From Berghia stephanieae (Eukaryota; Mollusca; Gastropoda; Nudibranchia; Aeolidiidae): a stretch of DNA of 64,000 nt. Below are positions 33,394 to 43,814 of this stretch, in pieces. The DNA is taken from NCBI GenBank assembly GCA_034508935.3, contig CM067448.1, forward strand, positions 63,036,962-63,100,961, in the 5' to 3' direction. The position numbers were made by a program, and so were the translations under genes. The notes below the pieces were generated by a model that saw only the letters and a program-made list of their open reading frames with translations, was not told the DNA's origin and did not search any database. Positions within the stretch are counted from its first letter, which is position 1, and each line of letters begins with the position of its first letter.

Positions 33394-33636
33394 ACTCACT
33401 CACTCACTCACTCACTCACTACTCACTACTCACTCACTCACCCACTCACTCACTCACTCTATCCCATGACCGGTTGGTCGTCGGGGGGACTCTCGGGATG
33501 CAGACTTCACGATTCGACGCCACTCATCACGGTCTTGGGCCTTCCTCATTAGATTGTTCTCCGTCAATCCTGTCCAATCTTTAATGTTATCCTGCCACAC
33601 TTTCCTCTGTCTTCCTCTTCTTCCCCAACTACAAAC
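33394..33636 (-). mobile_element. LINE ORF2 C-terminal remnant, (GAGT)n-tailed
   Basis: Minus strand: WGRRGRQRKVWQDNIKDWTG, NNLMRKAQDRDEWRRIVKSA, PTGHGIE and TGA that is part of the (TGAG)n tail at 33394-33460. The frame is uninterrupted here. An inserted TATA-target element starts at 33641. Confidence 0.78.
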
Positions 33637-33640
33637 TATA

Positions 33641-33824
33641 GATAGAATGCGCTTGGCCAAGGAGTTCACAACATTGCCATCCGGAAGTATAACGGACCAA
33701 CACACAAACTCTGTGTAACCATGAACGTTTATAGTCAGGTTAATACTGTTTAGTGAGAACAACTCACAAACGCGGATGGCAAAAACAATGACAAAGGCCT
33801 GAGTGACGTCATCTTCGAACTATC
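33641..33824 (-). mobile_element. TATA-target short TIR element, right arm only
   Basis: 184 bp between TATA (33637-33640) and TATA (33825-33828). The left arm has a single TATA at 28168-28171 in matching flanks, an exact empty site. Confidence 0.92.
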
Positions 33825-33828
33825 TATA

Positions 33829-34804
33829 ATTTCATATTGATGGTATAGGTCACCAAATTAATTGTACAAGCAGAAAACAAAACACTTATTTATAACTAAT
33901 AACCCAACTGGCGGTCTAAAAACACCAACGAAGAGCTGAATGACGTCATCTGCAGTCATTCTCTATCTAATTATATTATTAACTTTAAACTATTTTTTTT
34001 TTTTTGGAAATCCAGACATTACACGAAAATGGCAATTCTGGGTCACATTTTAAACCCTATCTAATCGTATTAAGTTCTTATTTACATTACAATACCACAG
34101 GTAATGCTAGTGACCATCCGAAAAGGTCAAACAAGATTTTAGGTGTAACCCGGTCACTTCCTCTACGTCTTGGACAACAACAGGACATGAGAGTGGTCAC
34201 AGTTTACCTGTTCCGAGTGACAGTTTCAGGTGTCTTCATCGGACATACTACTTGACCATAAGACACTAAGCGGTTAGTCGTGTCGCTAGGTCTAGCTGTA
34301 ACACGCTAAACATATTATTAGAAAGATTACATTTTGCTTTTAGTCTTCCTCGCTGTGATGATTTAGAAAAATTTTCATGTGAAATGACAAAACGACGTTT
34401 TATTTTGGTCAGATAATCGACAGAATAAGATGGCCTCCCAAATTGTCATAAAGTCTTAAAGTCTAAAAAACTTTTGAACAGCTCTTTAAAAAAACTTGAT
34501 TTTGATGAATTTGAACGTTTCAAAAACGACCTTTTTGGCCCCTAGAATTATTTAAGTACAGCAAGCGGGGACATTAGGTATAAACCAACTGACAAAGGCT
34601 ACTCCACACAAGTGGGAGATATCAGAGATTTCTACTAATACGCATTAAGGCTGGGAAACGCCATCCCTCGCAGATCATTATAAGGTATCTTAATATTTTA
34701 TGGAACTAAAGCTGGAAAATTAGTGCTATGTGAACAAGACGTTGCGTTGCTTCTTGCATGTTGGAGATTCATGCGTATAAACGATTTGCATTCTCGTGGA
34801 CGCT
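33829..34804. other. No gene identified
   Basis: Low-copy DNA mirrored at about 27170-28165, including the diverged TATA-target relative near 33870-33972. Small frames such as 34004-34255 have no recognised domain. Confidence 0.5.
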
Positions 34805-34808
34805 TTAA

Positions 34809-35037
34809 CCCACTCAATCCTAGAGATTGTTGCTATTTTTCAAAATTGGAAACATTTTATTTAAAATGAGCATGTACATAGATCGTTTTATTCAACTACC
34901 ATTAACATGTAAAAACTATAAAACACTAGCTTTGATACTACGCCTATAATTTGTCTCAGAAAAATGTAATATATAGGCATGGGGTAAAAGTAATCCGGGG
35001 TATATTACGGATATAATCGGTGTTAGGGTTGAGTGGG
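34809..35037 (+). mobile_element. piggyBac-type MITE, family 2, with exact empty site
   Basis: 229 bp between TTAA (34805-34808) and TTAA (35038-35041). Ends CCCACTCAATCCTAG and AGGGTTGAGTGGG. The left arm carries one TTAA (27161-27164) in the same flanks, as expected for piggyBac insertion. Confidence 0.92.
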
Positions 35038-35041
35038 TTAA

Positions 35042-35761
35042 TAGCTCAGCTCGTTAAATTCTAAATGGTGATTGGTTGGTTTTTAAGATAAATGGGTTAT
35101 CTCCCGTTATAAAGATATATTGGCAAAGTTAATTGGACTCCATTTTTTAAATATTTTATACCTCTTTTACTAAACATAATTTTTTCAAAGATTTAAATGG
35201 TTAACATAAAACACTCACATTGTGATCTGGATGAAATTAATTTGGCTTGGATTAAAATTAAAAGTAGGAGAAAAGAGAACACACGAGTTTAGAAAAAATG
35301 ACGGGATAGTCCATTTGATCTTAAAACGGTCCAATTACAGAGATGGATATGATGACGTCATCCAGGTGACGGCCCTCACACCTTGACTCTTGTATCCAGG
35401 TGTAGTAAAGGTGTTTTCATGTCGTCCTTATCGTTTTCTCTTGTTACCTACCAGTCGTGGTCAGGTTTGGCATTCGGTAAGATTGGAGTGGCATCCGTTT
35501 TGTCAATGGATAGATTGTTAGTTAAGTGGTTAGGGTGTCTCACCGTGTATATTATTACAAAGTCCAGCGATGTTGAGCCATGTTAGAAAACGGAGGGTTG
35601 ACAATGGTAGCAAAATGAGTTTTGCTGTTGGTTAGGGACCCTTTGTAAAGTGCTTTGAGCACGTTTCGTGAAAATTGCTCTATATAAAAGCTAATTTAAA
35701 AAAAAAATTTTTGTTTGTTTGGTTTTTAAAATAAACAAATGATTGGTAAGGAAACTCAGCA
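35042..35761. other. Low-copy DNA with a SINE 3' end, no gene
   Basis: Mirror of about 26451-27160. A family-1 SINE 3' domain lies at about 35610-35700 (plus strand: 'gtgctttgagcacgtttcgt'). Confidence 0.6.
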
Positions 35762-35765
35762 TATA

Positions 35766-36141
35766 GATAGTTCGAAGATGACATCACTCTGGTCTTTGTT
35801 ATTGTTTTTTGCAATCCGCGTTTATGAGTAGTATTCACTAAACTGTATTAACCAGCCTATAGATAGTTCAAAGATGACGTCACTCAGGTCTTTGTTTTTG
35901 TTTTTTGCCATCCGCGTTTATGAGTGATGCTCACTGAACCGTATTAACCCGACTATAAACGTTCATGGATACACACAGTTTTGTGTGTTGGTCCGTTATA
36001 CTTCCGGATGGCAATGTTATGAACTTCTTAGCCAAGCGCATACTATCTATAAACGTTCATAGTTACTCACAGTTGTGTGTGTTGGCCAGTTATACTTCCG
36101 GATGGCAATGTTGTGAACTTCTTAGACAAGCGCATACTATC
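35766..36141 (+). mobile_element. TATA-target element interrupted by another copy of itself
   Basis: Outer copy between TATA (35762-35765) and TATA (36142-36145). An inner 186-bp copy (35862-36047) sits in the outer copy's own internal TATA, duplicated at 35858-35861 and 36048-36051. The left arm has the empty site for the pair near 26440-26450. Confidence 0.92.
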
Positions 36142-36376
36142 TATAGGGCTCTAGTTTAAAAAAAGTTCATGGTTTTGGGAAGTGTCTCTTAGTCCACTTC
36201 CGTTTTTTTCTTCTTTTCACTTTATAGGACACAATTCATTTCGTGACGTTTTGGTTTTCCCTGCATGATTTACCAGAGGGCTTATCTTAGTATTGGTATG
36301 AATTCAAAGCAAACGGCTATATTCGGATAAAAGTCACCAAACTCCTAATATAGCGCTTCCAGCATAGATTTCTATA

Positions 36377-36557
36377 GATAGAATGCGCTTGGCCAAGGAG
36401 CTCACAACATTGCCATCCGGAAGTATAACGGACCAACACACAAACTGTAACCATGAACTTTTATAGTCTGGTTAATACAGTTTAGTGAGAACAACTCACA
36501 AACGCGGATGGCAAAAAACAATAACAAAGGCCTGAGTGACGTCATCTGCATACTATC
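36377..36557 (-). mobile_element. TATA-target short TIR element
   Basis: Flanked by TATA on both sides (36373-36376, 36558-36561). Shared with the left arm (25889-26080). Confidence 0.88.
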
Positions 36558-36772
36558 TATAAATGACCAAGATAACGCGACATAGTTTTGTGTGTTGGTC
36601 CCTTATATTTCCGGATGGCAATGAAGCGCACATTATATTCCACTTCTATTCATTATTTCCAGTCAACCTTCATTTTGTTCTCTGCATTATCGAGGATACA
36701 GACTCAAGTGACATTTTATTTCTACCAGTTTCGTTTTGAGATAAAAATTAAACATTTAGAGATACTATTTTA

Positions 36773-36958
36773 GACAGTATGCGCTTGGCGAAGAAGCTCA
36801 CAACATTGCCTTCCTGATGTATAACAGACCAACACACAAAAATATTTGTAACGTTAAACGTTGAAAGTCTGGTTGATACAGTTTAGTGAGAACTTCTCAT
36901 AAACGCGGATGGCAAAAAACAATAACAAAGACATGAGTGACGTCAACTTCGATCTATC
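36773..36958 (-). mobile_element. TATA-target short TIR element
   Basis: Starts GACAGTATGCGCTTGGC and ends CGTCAACTTCGATCTATC. Terminal bases diverged. Shared with the left arm (25490-25678). Confidence 0.82.
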
Positions 36959-36965
36959 GATACGT

Positions 36966-37009
36966 AAGATTTTTCAGAATACATTTACACTGGTATGTCT
37001 CGAGTTGCT

Positions 37010-37041
<32 letters not shown>

Positions 37042-37728
37042 TCGTACTAAGTGGTGATTTTACAGGTTTCAGGGAAGATAAATTCAGTATAATAATGAAT
37101 AATGTGCATGTTATAAGCGATTTGGATGGCTTGTGGCGCCGCGTCACTTATCTATTCGCCCAGATATCAGATAAATTGACCATGAATTGTGTACAACGTT
37201 CACTCCTCATGAATCAGTCTGACTGTTGTGTAAAATCACATGACACATAGCCTATTATTATCTACTATCTACCCTGCCTGCTGCTGTTGTCCCTCCTCAT
37301 ACGAGTGTTTCCGTGTTTTACATTTCATTTATAACACCAAATGACACCCCCTTACACAGCCAAAACAACTTTTAAAACATTTTAGCTAGAAAAATCTTTT
37401 TACTTCGTGGATTGATCGAATACGATGGCTCCTACCGTGTGAAGGATTTATAAAACAGTTTATAGCGCCACTTCAAAGAAAATTCGGGTTTAAGACGTTT
37501 CAACAATAAGTAAGGATACGCTGCAATCACTTATCTATGGTGTAAATATTTTCTGATCAAAATAGTAAAAGGTGTTTTTCGTTTTGGCAAATCGCGACAG
37601 TCGTCCAGTCGTGTGATAAAGACATTTATTTGAGACGAGATTTGTGACAATTTGACAAAACATGTCATCATTTACACAATGAGACAATCTTTCCATACTC
37701 TAGAAAAAAAAAACAAACCCATATTTAA
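36966..37728. other. No gene identified
   Basis: Mirror of about 24713-25489. Low-copy DNA. Confidence 0.5.
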
Positions 37729-37870
37729 AAATTTGGCCAGAAAACTCGTCCTTCAAATATCGATCGATTTAAATGACCCTCATCTTTGGCAAAAACTCTC
37801 AAACCTGGGACTTCGCGGATGGCAAAAACAATAACAAAGGCATGAGTGACGTCATCTGCATTCTATCTAT
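37729..37870. mobile_element. Half hairpin fused to half TATA-target element
   Basis: One arm of the fold-back element runs to its centre (CTGGGACTTCGCG) and continues directly as the interior of a TATA-target element (GCGGATGGCAAAAACAATAA...ATTCTATCTATA). GCG or CGCG is shared at the join. The left arm has the full hairpin plus about 110 bp missing here. Confidence 0.85.
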
Positions 37871-37999
37871 AGAGTAGAGAGCAGAGCAATTATTGTATTA
37901 TTATAATAAGATTTCATTGTGCTCGACGTGCACTTATTTTCAGGTCTGATAACGTATTGAATTCCTTATGACGGGCTCATTGTTGTCATGGAAATATAA

Positions 38000-38324
38000 A
38001 ATTGGTAGAGCACTCGCTTCACACGCAAAGGGCCCGAGATAGATCTCGGGGTGAAGTCGAGATTTTATTTTTCTCACCCCAACTTCCTGCAGTGATTGGG
38101 TAGTTAGAGTTCGTCAACCTGGGCCATATATAAAGCTCCAAAACTTCTATTTGCAAATCAGATAGGGAAGAAAAAAGTGATGTAAAAAAGACTGGTTCCA
38201 ATTTCATTGGAAGTGTAAAAGCACTCTTTCGGAGGACAGTATACAAACCTTGTGGAATTGATCTTCTGGTTTCAGAGTTATGGCATCTTTATTATTATCT
38301 GGTCTAAAATGCTAGCCCTCAATA
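38000..38324 (+). mobile_element. tRNA-Val-like SINE or composite repeat
   Basis: A-box region AATTGGTAGAGCACTCGC, decayed B box near 38035-38052, body with 'actggttccaatttcattgg' and 'ttgatcttctggtttcag' as in 5150-5400. Confidence 0.65.
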
Positions 38325-38517
38325 GATAGTATGCGCTTGGTTCTGAAGAAGCTCACAACATTGCCATCCGGAAGTATAACGGACCAACACACAAAACTAT
38401 GATTAACCATTAACGTTAATAGTCTGGTTGATACAGTTTAGTGAGAATTACTCAAAAACGCGGATGGCAAAAAGCAATAACAAAGACATGAGTGACGTCA
38501 ACTTCATACTATCAATA
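38325..38517 (-). mobile_element. TATA-target short TIR element
   Basis: Starts GATAGTATGCGCTTGG and ends GTGACGTCAACTTCATACTA. Partner of 23754-23945. Confidence 0.85.
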
Positions 38518-38847
38518 AAGATCATCCATCCTCGCTCTTTAGCGTTCCGTGATCATAAGACTGCCCTGTACATCCTGATAATAAAATAGTTATATAACCT
38601 TATGATTCAATATGTAACCTATTCAATATTAGTCCTCTGGATGACTGGTTACATACACACTTCCAAGGATTTTGGAACTGGAAGAGTTGAAGGCGGGACT
38701 TCACCATGTCTCTGCCCTATTATTGATGAAACGGAAATAGAGACTAAACGACAAATTACACAAAGCGATAAAAAGTTTTCCATACTTTTCGGAAACAACA
38801 TAAAGCAAACATTTCCGCTTTTGGCCTTCCTTAGGAGACAGACTTCT

Positions 38848-39090
38848 TCGTCTTCAAGTACCAAGTCTGTGCCAGACATCGGTGATCATAGTATGCCATT
38901 CATCTCTCTGATCAGATAACCTCAAAAAACTACTATTACTCTTCTCTTTCTTTGTCACCCAGCTGTTCAAACTATTCAAATATGTTTTTCTTGGTCTATC
39001 TTTACTCTTTTTACCTTTTATCTTTCCTGTGAGAGCAAGATGTTCAATACATTTTTGTCGATTTAGGTGCCCTAAAAATTGTATTTGTCT
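38848..39090 (-). mobile_element. LINE ORF2 C-terminal remnant
   Basis: Mirror of 23165-23414 with the same open frame on the minus strand but no ATG at the start. Confidence 0.7.
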
Positions 39091-40157
39091 TTTTCTTATA
39101 GTACGAATTAATAACCTTTAGTTTCAGCTTGCTCTAATACTTCTTCATTAGTTTACTTCTCTGTCCATGAGAGTTTTAACATCCTTCTAAGAAACATTTC
39201 TGCTTCCTCCAGGAGACAGACTAGAACATTATTTTTATCTGTCTCCCGTCGAATGCCTAAGACCTGAAATTTTCTTTTGCGTTATTTCCAAATAAACAAG
39301 TCACCAGTACTCAAATTTTCTTTAGATCTTAACTAGCTTATTTAAACACTCCTACTTTTTAAAAGTTACACAACTAATCTACGCAATTTTTGTTTTGCCC
39401 CACATATCATTTACACAGATTCCCTATGTTCAAACACTTACATTTAAATGTCTTTCGTGTATCATCAAATCGTTAAGCTCTCGGCGTCCTAATCAATCCG
39501 TCTTTATCTCGACACTGTCAATTTTAATCCCCAATTTAAGATTCATTGCACCAGTCACTACATTAACTCCTCATAACTCTTATCCGTTTATTTAATACAA
39601 CGCACGCTTTTAATCACAATTCCACTTAATTGGGAAAACCGGTTATTTACGAGATATATTTTTTAAAAAAATCAATATTTATTTGCGCTCAAACGCGTGT
39701 TATAATACGGTTCCATAAATGCTGATAAAATTATTATTATGAAAAATGGAATACTTAATCTCAAACTACATTTGTTTCAGTTAATTAATATATGAAATAT
39801 AAATCATATCAGTGTCATGTCATGGTATATTTTTCGTCATAATCAAATGATAATTTATTTAGAATGCTCCCTATCTTTCTTATAACAATTATTAATGGGA
39901 TAAGTTTCTTATATCAAAATTTTTACAGCATTCCAAATGGCTACTACAATTCTTTGAGTTTGGGTATTTTTTCTGATAGACTAATTACATGTTTTTTGAA
40001 TAATGTAAACATATCTGCCCAACTATTGTAATATGTAAATAATTGGAATGAATTCATTATACCAGATTATGGATATGGGACACATAACATTTATATTTTG
40101 AGTTGATAACTTCACGTAAATTATTCACATCATGATGTAAGATGACATAAATATGAT
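39091..40157. other. No gene identified
   Basis: AT-rich low-copy DNA mirrored at 22117-23165. Confidence 0.5.
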
Positions 40158-40166
40158 TTTATTATT

Positions 40167-40379
40167 CATCCATTGTGGCTTGTACTCTTGAGCACGTTGC
40201 CGGTCAGCTGTCTCCACGAATCACGATCCTCTGCGGTGCGCATGAAAGCTGAGTTGCTTTTAAAGTCACATTTGGCCATTCTTAGGTTATTTAAATAAGT
40301 CATTCTTTGTCTTCCTCTAGCTCTCTTTCCTTCGATCATCCCAGATGTTACCAACTTTTCTATTCCGTCTCTTCTCCAC
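40167..40379 (-). mobile_element. LINE ORF2 tail insertion, right arm only
   Basis: Encodes RRDGIEKLVTSGMIEGK, RARGRQRMTYLNNL and AEDRDSWRQLTGNV, then TGA at 40166-40168: the C-terminus of an RTE/CR1-like polymerase. It is flanked by TTTATTATT (40158-40166, 40380-40388), and the left arm has one copy (22107-22115). It is 213 bp long, with the 3' end at the stop codon. Confidence 0.85.
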
Positions 40380-40699
40380 TTTATTATTAACCAAGTCATT
40401 TTATAAATAATATTGTTGGTAAAAAAACCCTATCAATGAAATTTAGAGATCTGAAATTAACCGTCATGCTGATAACTACAACATTTCAGAAGATGTTTCC
40501 AATAAAGAGGTTTTCTTGTTCAGGGCTATTAATCTTGTAAAGATTACTTTATCCAAAGAGCTATTTAATCTAATTGTTTATCGTTTAAAAAAAAACAACA
40601 TTCCAGATAAGGGTGTGTACTTTTGTGACGTATCCGACAAACGTGTGATCATATGATACATCAAGCAAGCAAGCAAGGAAGATTTTGATAAACGCCGGA

Positions 40700-40905
40700 T
40701 CTTATTTTGAGCATAATTTACATAGCGCAATACGAGAATCCATTAAACGTGATCAAAGCAGTGTACAAGGGGTATCTAGGCAACAGCAACTATTGACATA
40801 TGTAGGACAATATATGACGTCCGTTAGGGAATAAAAATCTAATCATTCCGGACAGAGACAACGCAGTTAAAGGCCAGGTACTCATGTTACACCTGAGTAC
40901 GGTGA
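40700..40905 (-). mobile_element. SINE family 4, 3' part, split by a LINE
   Basis: Complement of 'gcgctatgtaaatta' to 'ctcaggtgtaac'. The remaining 5' part lies beyond the LINE at 44369-44435. Confidence 0.85.
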
Positions 40906-40910
40906 CTTAC

Positions 40911-43556
40911 TTACTTATCCGAACCAGCGACCACCTGAGCTCTAGCCCTTCGGTCTTGTGCCATGACGTAGAAGTTAGACGTCTTTTGTAGTTGTTCCAG
41001 GTGACTATAAAGTGTGTTACTGATGCTTGGATTTGGTGGGAGGAATGTGCATCTCAGATCTTCAAGAGGTTGACATTCAAGCAAGTGGTGTGTTACTGTT
41101 TCATTGGGGTGTTGACATAGGGGGCAGGAGGGGGATGTGTCTTTTGTAATTTTGCTTAAATGGTTGTTGAGCGGTATGTGTTGTGTTCTTAGTTGAAAGA
41201 TGATGCTTTGCTGGTGTCTTCTGAGCTTATTTAGGCAATCAGTCTTTACAGGAGTGGTCATATGGGAAAACATACATCTACCCGTGGGGCTCATTGCCCA
41301 ACTGTTCATCCATTCTTCTCTCTTATTTGTTTTGATTATTTGTTTCGCTGTGTCTAAGGATACTGGAAATGATGGTTGTAAAAGTGTTGATCCGAGTCTG
41401 GCTAGTCTGTCTGCATTGTCATTTCCTGGTATATTTGAATGTCCCGGTATCCACTGGAGAGATAAGTCTACTCTGTGTGTTGTAAGGAATTCATCTAGTT
41501 GAGATCTTAAACTATTGAACGTTGAGGAGAGTTTATCTAAATCGAGAGCTTGGAGAACCGATTTGGAGTCTGTGAAGATGACAGTGTTTTGAAGTTTTGA
41601 AGGGTTTAGCTGGAAAACAGAAGAGAGGTGTCGCAGTGAGGCTTCTATTGCAACTGCCTCTGCCTCGTAGTTTGAGCAGGAGCTTCCGCAAGAATTGTGG
41701 ATTTTATCACAGGTTTTATCTGGGTATTCTACTACAAACCCATACCCAGCATTTTTAGTTCCTTTGTGGGCAGATCCATCTGTGTAAACATGTATCCAGT
41801 TGTCTGGGTATTCTTGTATTGTCTTCATTGCTAATGTTTGTATATCTGATTTGTTTCTATTTCTTGTTGTTTCTTCTACGAGGTTAGTCTTTATTTTTGG
41901 AAGTTTTAGTTCGGCGTATGGAGGTTTTTGACTGATTAAAAAAGATTTTTCTCTGTTTTCTGGGAGTCTGTGTCTTTCATTCAAGTTGTTAGCAATGTGT
42001 AGCAGGGATTTTTGTTTTAATCTTGTTCTTGGTTTCCATTTCTCTGCCAGAATTCTGTTTGGATGGTTTTCCTCTTTTCGTTTGTATCTTTCAACCATTT
42101 CAAGCACTGCTGATTCTCTGCGAAGTCCAAGTGGTTCCACATTAGTATGTATTTCACATGCTGCTGTGGGTGTCGATCTCAGGGCACCGGAGATGAAGCG
42201 AAGGGCTTGGTTTTGTACTCTGTCCAAGGTTTTGTGTGTGTTTTTACTACCTACATTTTGGAGGGCTAAATTGTAGTCCATGACGGAACGCACATAGCCT
42301 AAATAGAGTTGTCGAAGCGAGTTTTTGTCTGCTCCCCAATTAGTACTGGCTAGTCGTTTTAGTAACTGGAGTCTCCTTGTGGCTTTGATTTTTACATTCT
42401 GAGTGTGTTTGTTCAGAGATAGTTGTCTGTCTAACTGTATGCCCAAATATGTGGGGTTTTCTTCTTTCGCGAGTCGATGGCCTTGGATAGAGAGTGTTAT
42501 TTCTTTCTTGGAAACAGGATGGCTCTTAGTAAATATAGAGTAGACTGTTTTATTGCAATTTACTTTTAATTTCCATTTATCACAGAAGGTGTTTAAGCTT
42601 TCTAAATCTTCATTTATTCTATTGGAGGCTATTGGTAGATGCTTTGTAGTATACCACATAACTAAATCGTCAGCATATAGGGCCTTTTCTGTCTGTAATA
42701 CTTCTGGTAGATCATTTATAAAAATAAGAAAGAGAGTACAGCTGAGGCAGGATCCTTGTGGGAGACCTTCCTCTAATACTTCTCTGTTTGACAGTCCGTT
42801 ATTAATTTTTGTTTGGATTGTTCTGTTACTGAGAAATTGTTTAATCCAGAAGTAGAGATTTCCATCAATTCCGTAGTCCATCATTTTTGATAACAACCCT
42901 TTCCTCCATACTTTGTCATAGGCCTGTTGGAGATCAACAAAAACCGCGACTGTATGTTTTCCATCTTGAAAGCCATCAATTATTTTTTGACTTAATCTAA
43001 ACAATTGATCTTCTGTTCTTTGCCCTATCCTAAAGCCTGCCTGATATTTATTTAGTAGGCCACATGTCTCCAGCCACCAGTATAATCGGTTATTTACCAT
43101 TCTCTCAGCGATCTTTCCAACACATGAGGTGAGAGATATTGGTCGGTAACTTTTCGTTTCGTCGGGTGGTTTATCTTTCTTTAAGATTGGAATTATAATA
43201 GCATTTTTCCATCCCCTTGGTACTATTCCTGTCTCCCATGTTAGATTTATAAGTTTGAGAAGCATCTGTTTACCTCTCACGCTAAGATGCAGGAGCATTT
43301 CATTGTGTATCTTATCTGGTCCAGGGGATTTCCTTAACTTGAGTTTTTTCATAGCTCTGTGAAGTTCTGACATGGTAAAGCCCTCTTTGAACAGATATGA
43401 GATAGCTTTTGGGGCCTTTTCTTGATGTTTAAGGTCTTTAATCAATTTTTTGTCCTTTTCACTTCTTTTTGATGCCTTGTTTACTGAAGCAAAATGTTTG
43501 TTGAAGATCATGGCTTTTTTTTGGTCATCTACGATTGTTCCTTCTGTAGTTTTCAT
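40911..43556 (-). CDS. LINE ORF2 part: reverse transcriptase, RNase H, CCHC
   Basis: 881 codons from the first ATG after the second in-frame stop. The RT catalyses target-primed cDNA synthesis. Motif A is FVDLQQAYDKVW (about residues 206-217, Asp 208), LPQGSCLS follows at about 265-272, and the active site is YADD at 294-297. RNase H follows: YTDGS (D593), NYEAEA (E633), FTDSKS (D663) and NADRLA (D716), so all four acidic positions are present. The C-terminal knuckle is C811-x2-C814...H824-x3-C828. The frame is open upstream of this ATG (KKWADTCANIDLNQNGKKAW and further), so the ATG is not the natural start. The stop TAA belongs to the tail repeat. Confidence 0.92.
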   Translation of the reverse strand: MKTTEGTIVDDQKKAMIFNKHFASVNKASKRSEKDKKLIKDLKHQEKAPKAISYLFKEGFTMSELHRAMKKLKLRKSPGPDKIHNEMLLHLSVRGKQMLLKLINLTWETGIVPRGWKNAIIIPILKKDKPPDETKSYRPISLTSCVGKIAERMVNNRLYWWLETCGLLNKYQAGFRIGQRTEDQLFRLSQKIIDGFQDGKHTVAVFVDLQQAYDKVWRKGLLSKMMDYGIDGNLYFWIKQFLSNRTIQTKINNGLSNREVLEEGLPQGSCLSCTLFLIFINDLPEVLQTEKALYADDLVMWYTTKHLPIASNRINEDLESLNTFCDKWKLKVNCNKTVYSIFTKSHPVSKKEITLSIQGHRLAKEENPTYLGIQLDRQLSLNKHTQNVKIKATRRLQLLKRLASTNWGADKNSLRQLYLGYVRSVMDYNLALQNVGSKNTHKTLDRVQNQALRFISGALRSTPTAACEIHTNVEPLGLRRESAVLEMVERYKRKEENHPNRILAEKWKPRTRLKQKSLLHIANNLNERHRLPENREKSFLISQKPPYAELKLPKIKTNLVEETTRNRNKSDIQTLAMKTIQEYPDNWIHVYTDGSAHKGTKNAGYGFVVEYPDKTCDKIHNSCGSSCSNYEAEAVAIEASLRHLSSVFQLNPSKLQNTVIFTDSKSVLQALDLDKLSSTFNSLRSQLDEFLTTHRVDLSLQWIPGHSNIPGNDNADRLARLGSTLLQPSFPVSLDTAKQIIKTNKREEWMNSWAMSPTGRCMFSHMTTPVKTDCLNKLRRHQQSIIFQLRTQHIPLNNHLSKITKDTSPSCPLCQHPNETVTHHLLECQPLEDLRCTFLPPNPSISNTLYSHLEQLQKTSNFYVMAQDRRARAQVVAGSDK

Positions 43557-43814
43557 GGGCTTTGGGTTGGTTTTCGGGGTTTCATTGTTAAGATTATTAA
43601 GTAAGGCCCATGCTTTTTTCCCATTTTGATTGAGGTCAATATTAGCGCATGTGTCTGCCCATTTCTTTCTTTTAGCGTTGTTAATAGTTCTTTTGACAAT
43701 TGCCGATGCTTTATTGTACTCAATCTTGTTTTTAATGGTTTTGTTTTCCTCTAAGTTTTTCCTTGTTTCCTTTCTTGCATTTACTGCTTTTTCAATTTCT
43801 TTGCTCCAGAAGGG

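Noticed and set aside
36588-36773. Frame MCVGPLYFRMAMKRTLYS present in both arms
   Set aside because: It begins inside sequence related to the TATA-target element and runs into low-copy AT-rich DNA. Shared presence is explained by the inverted duplication.
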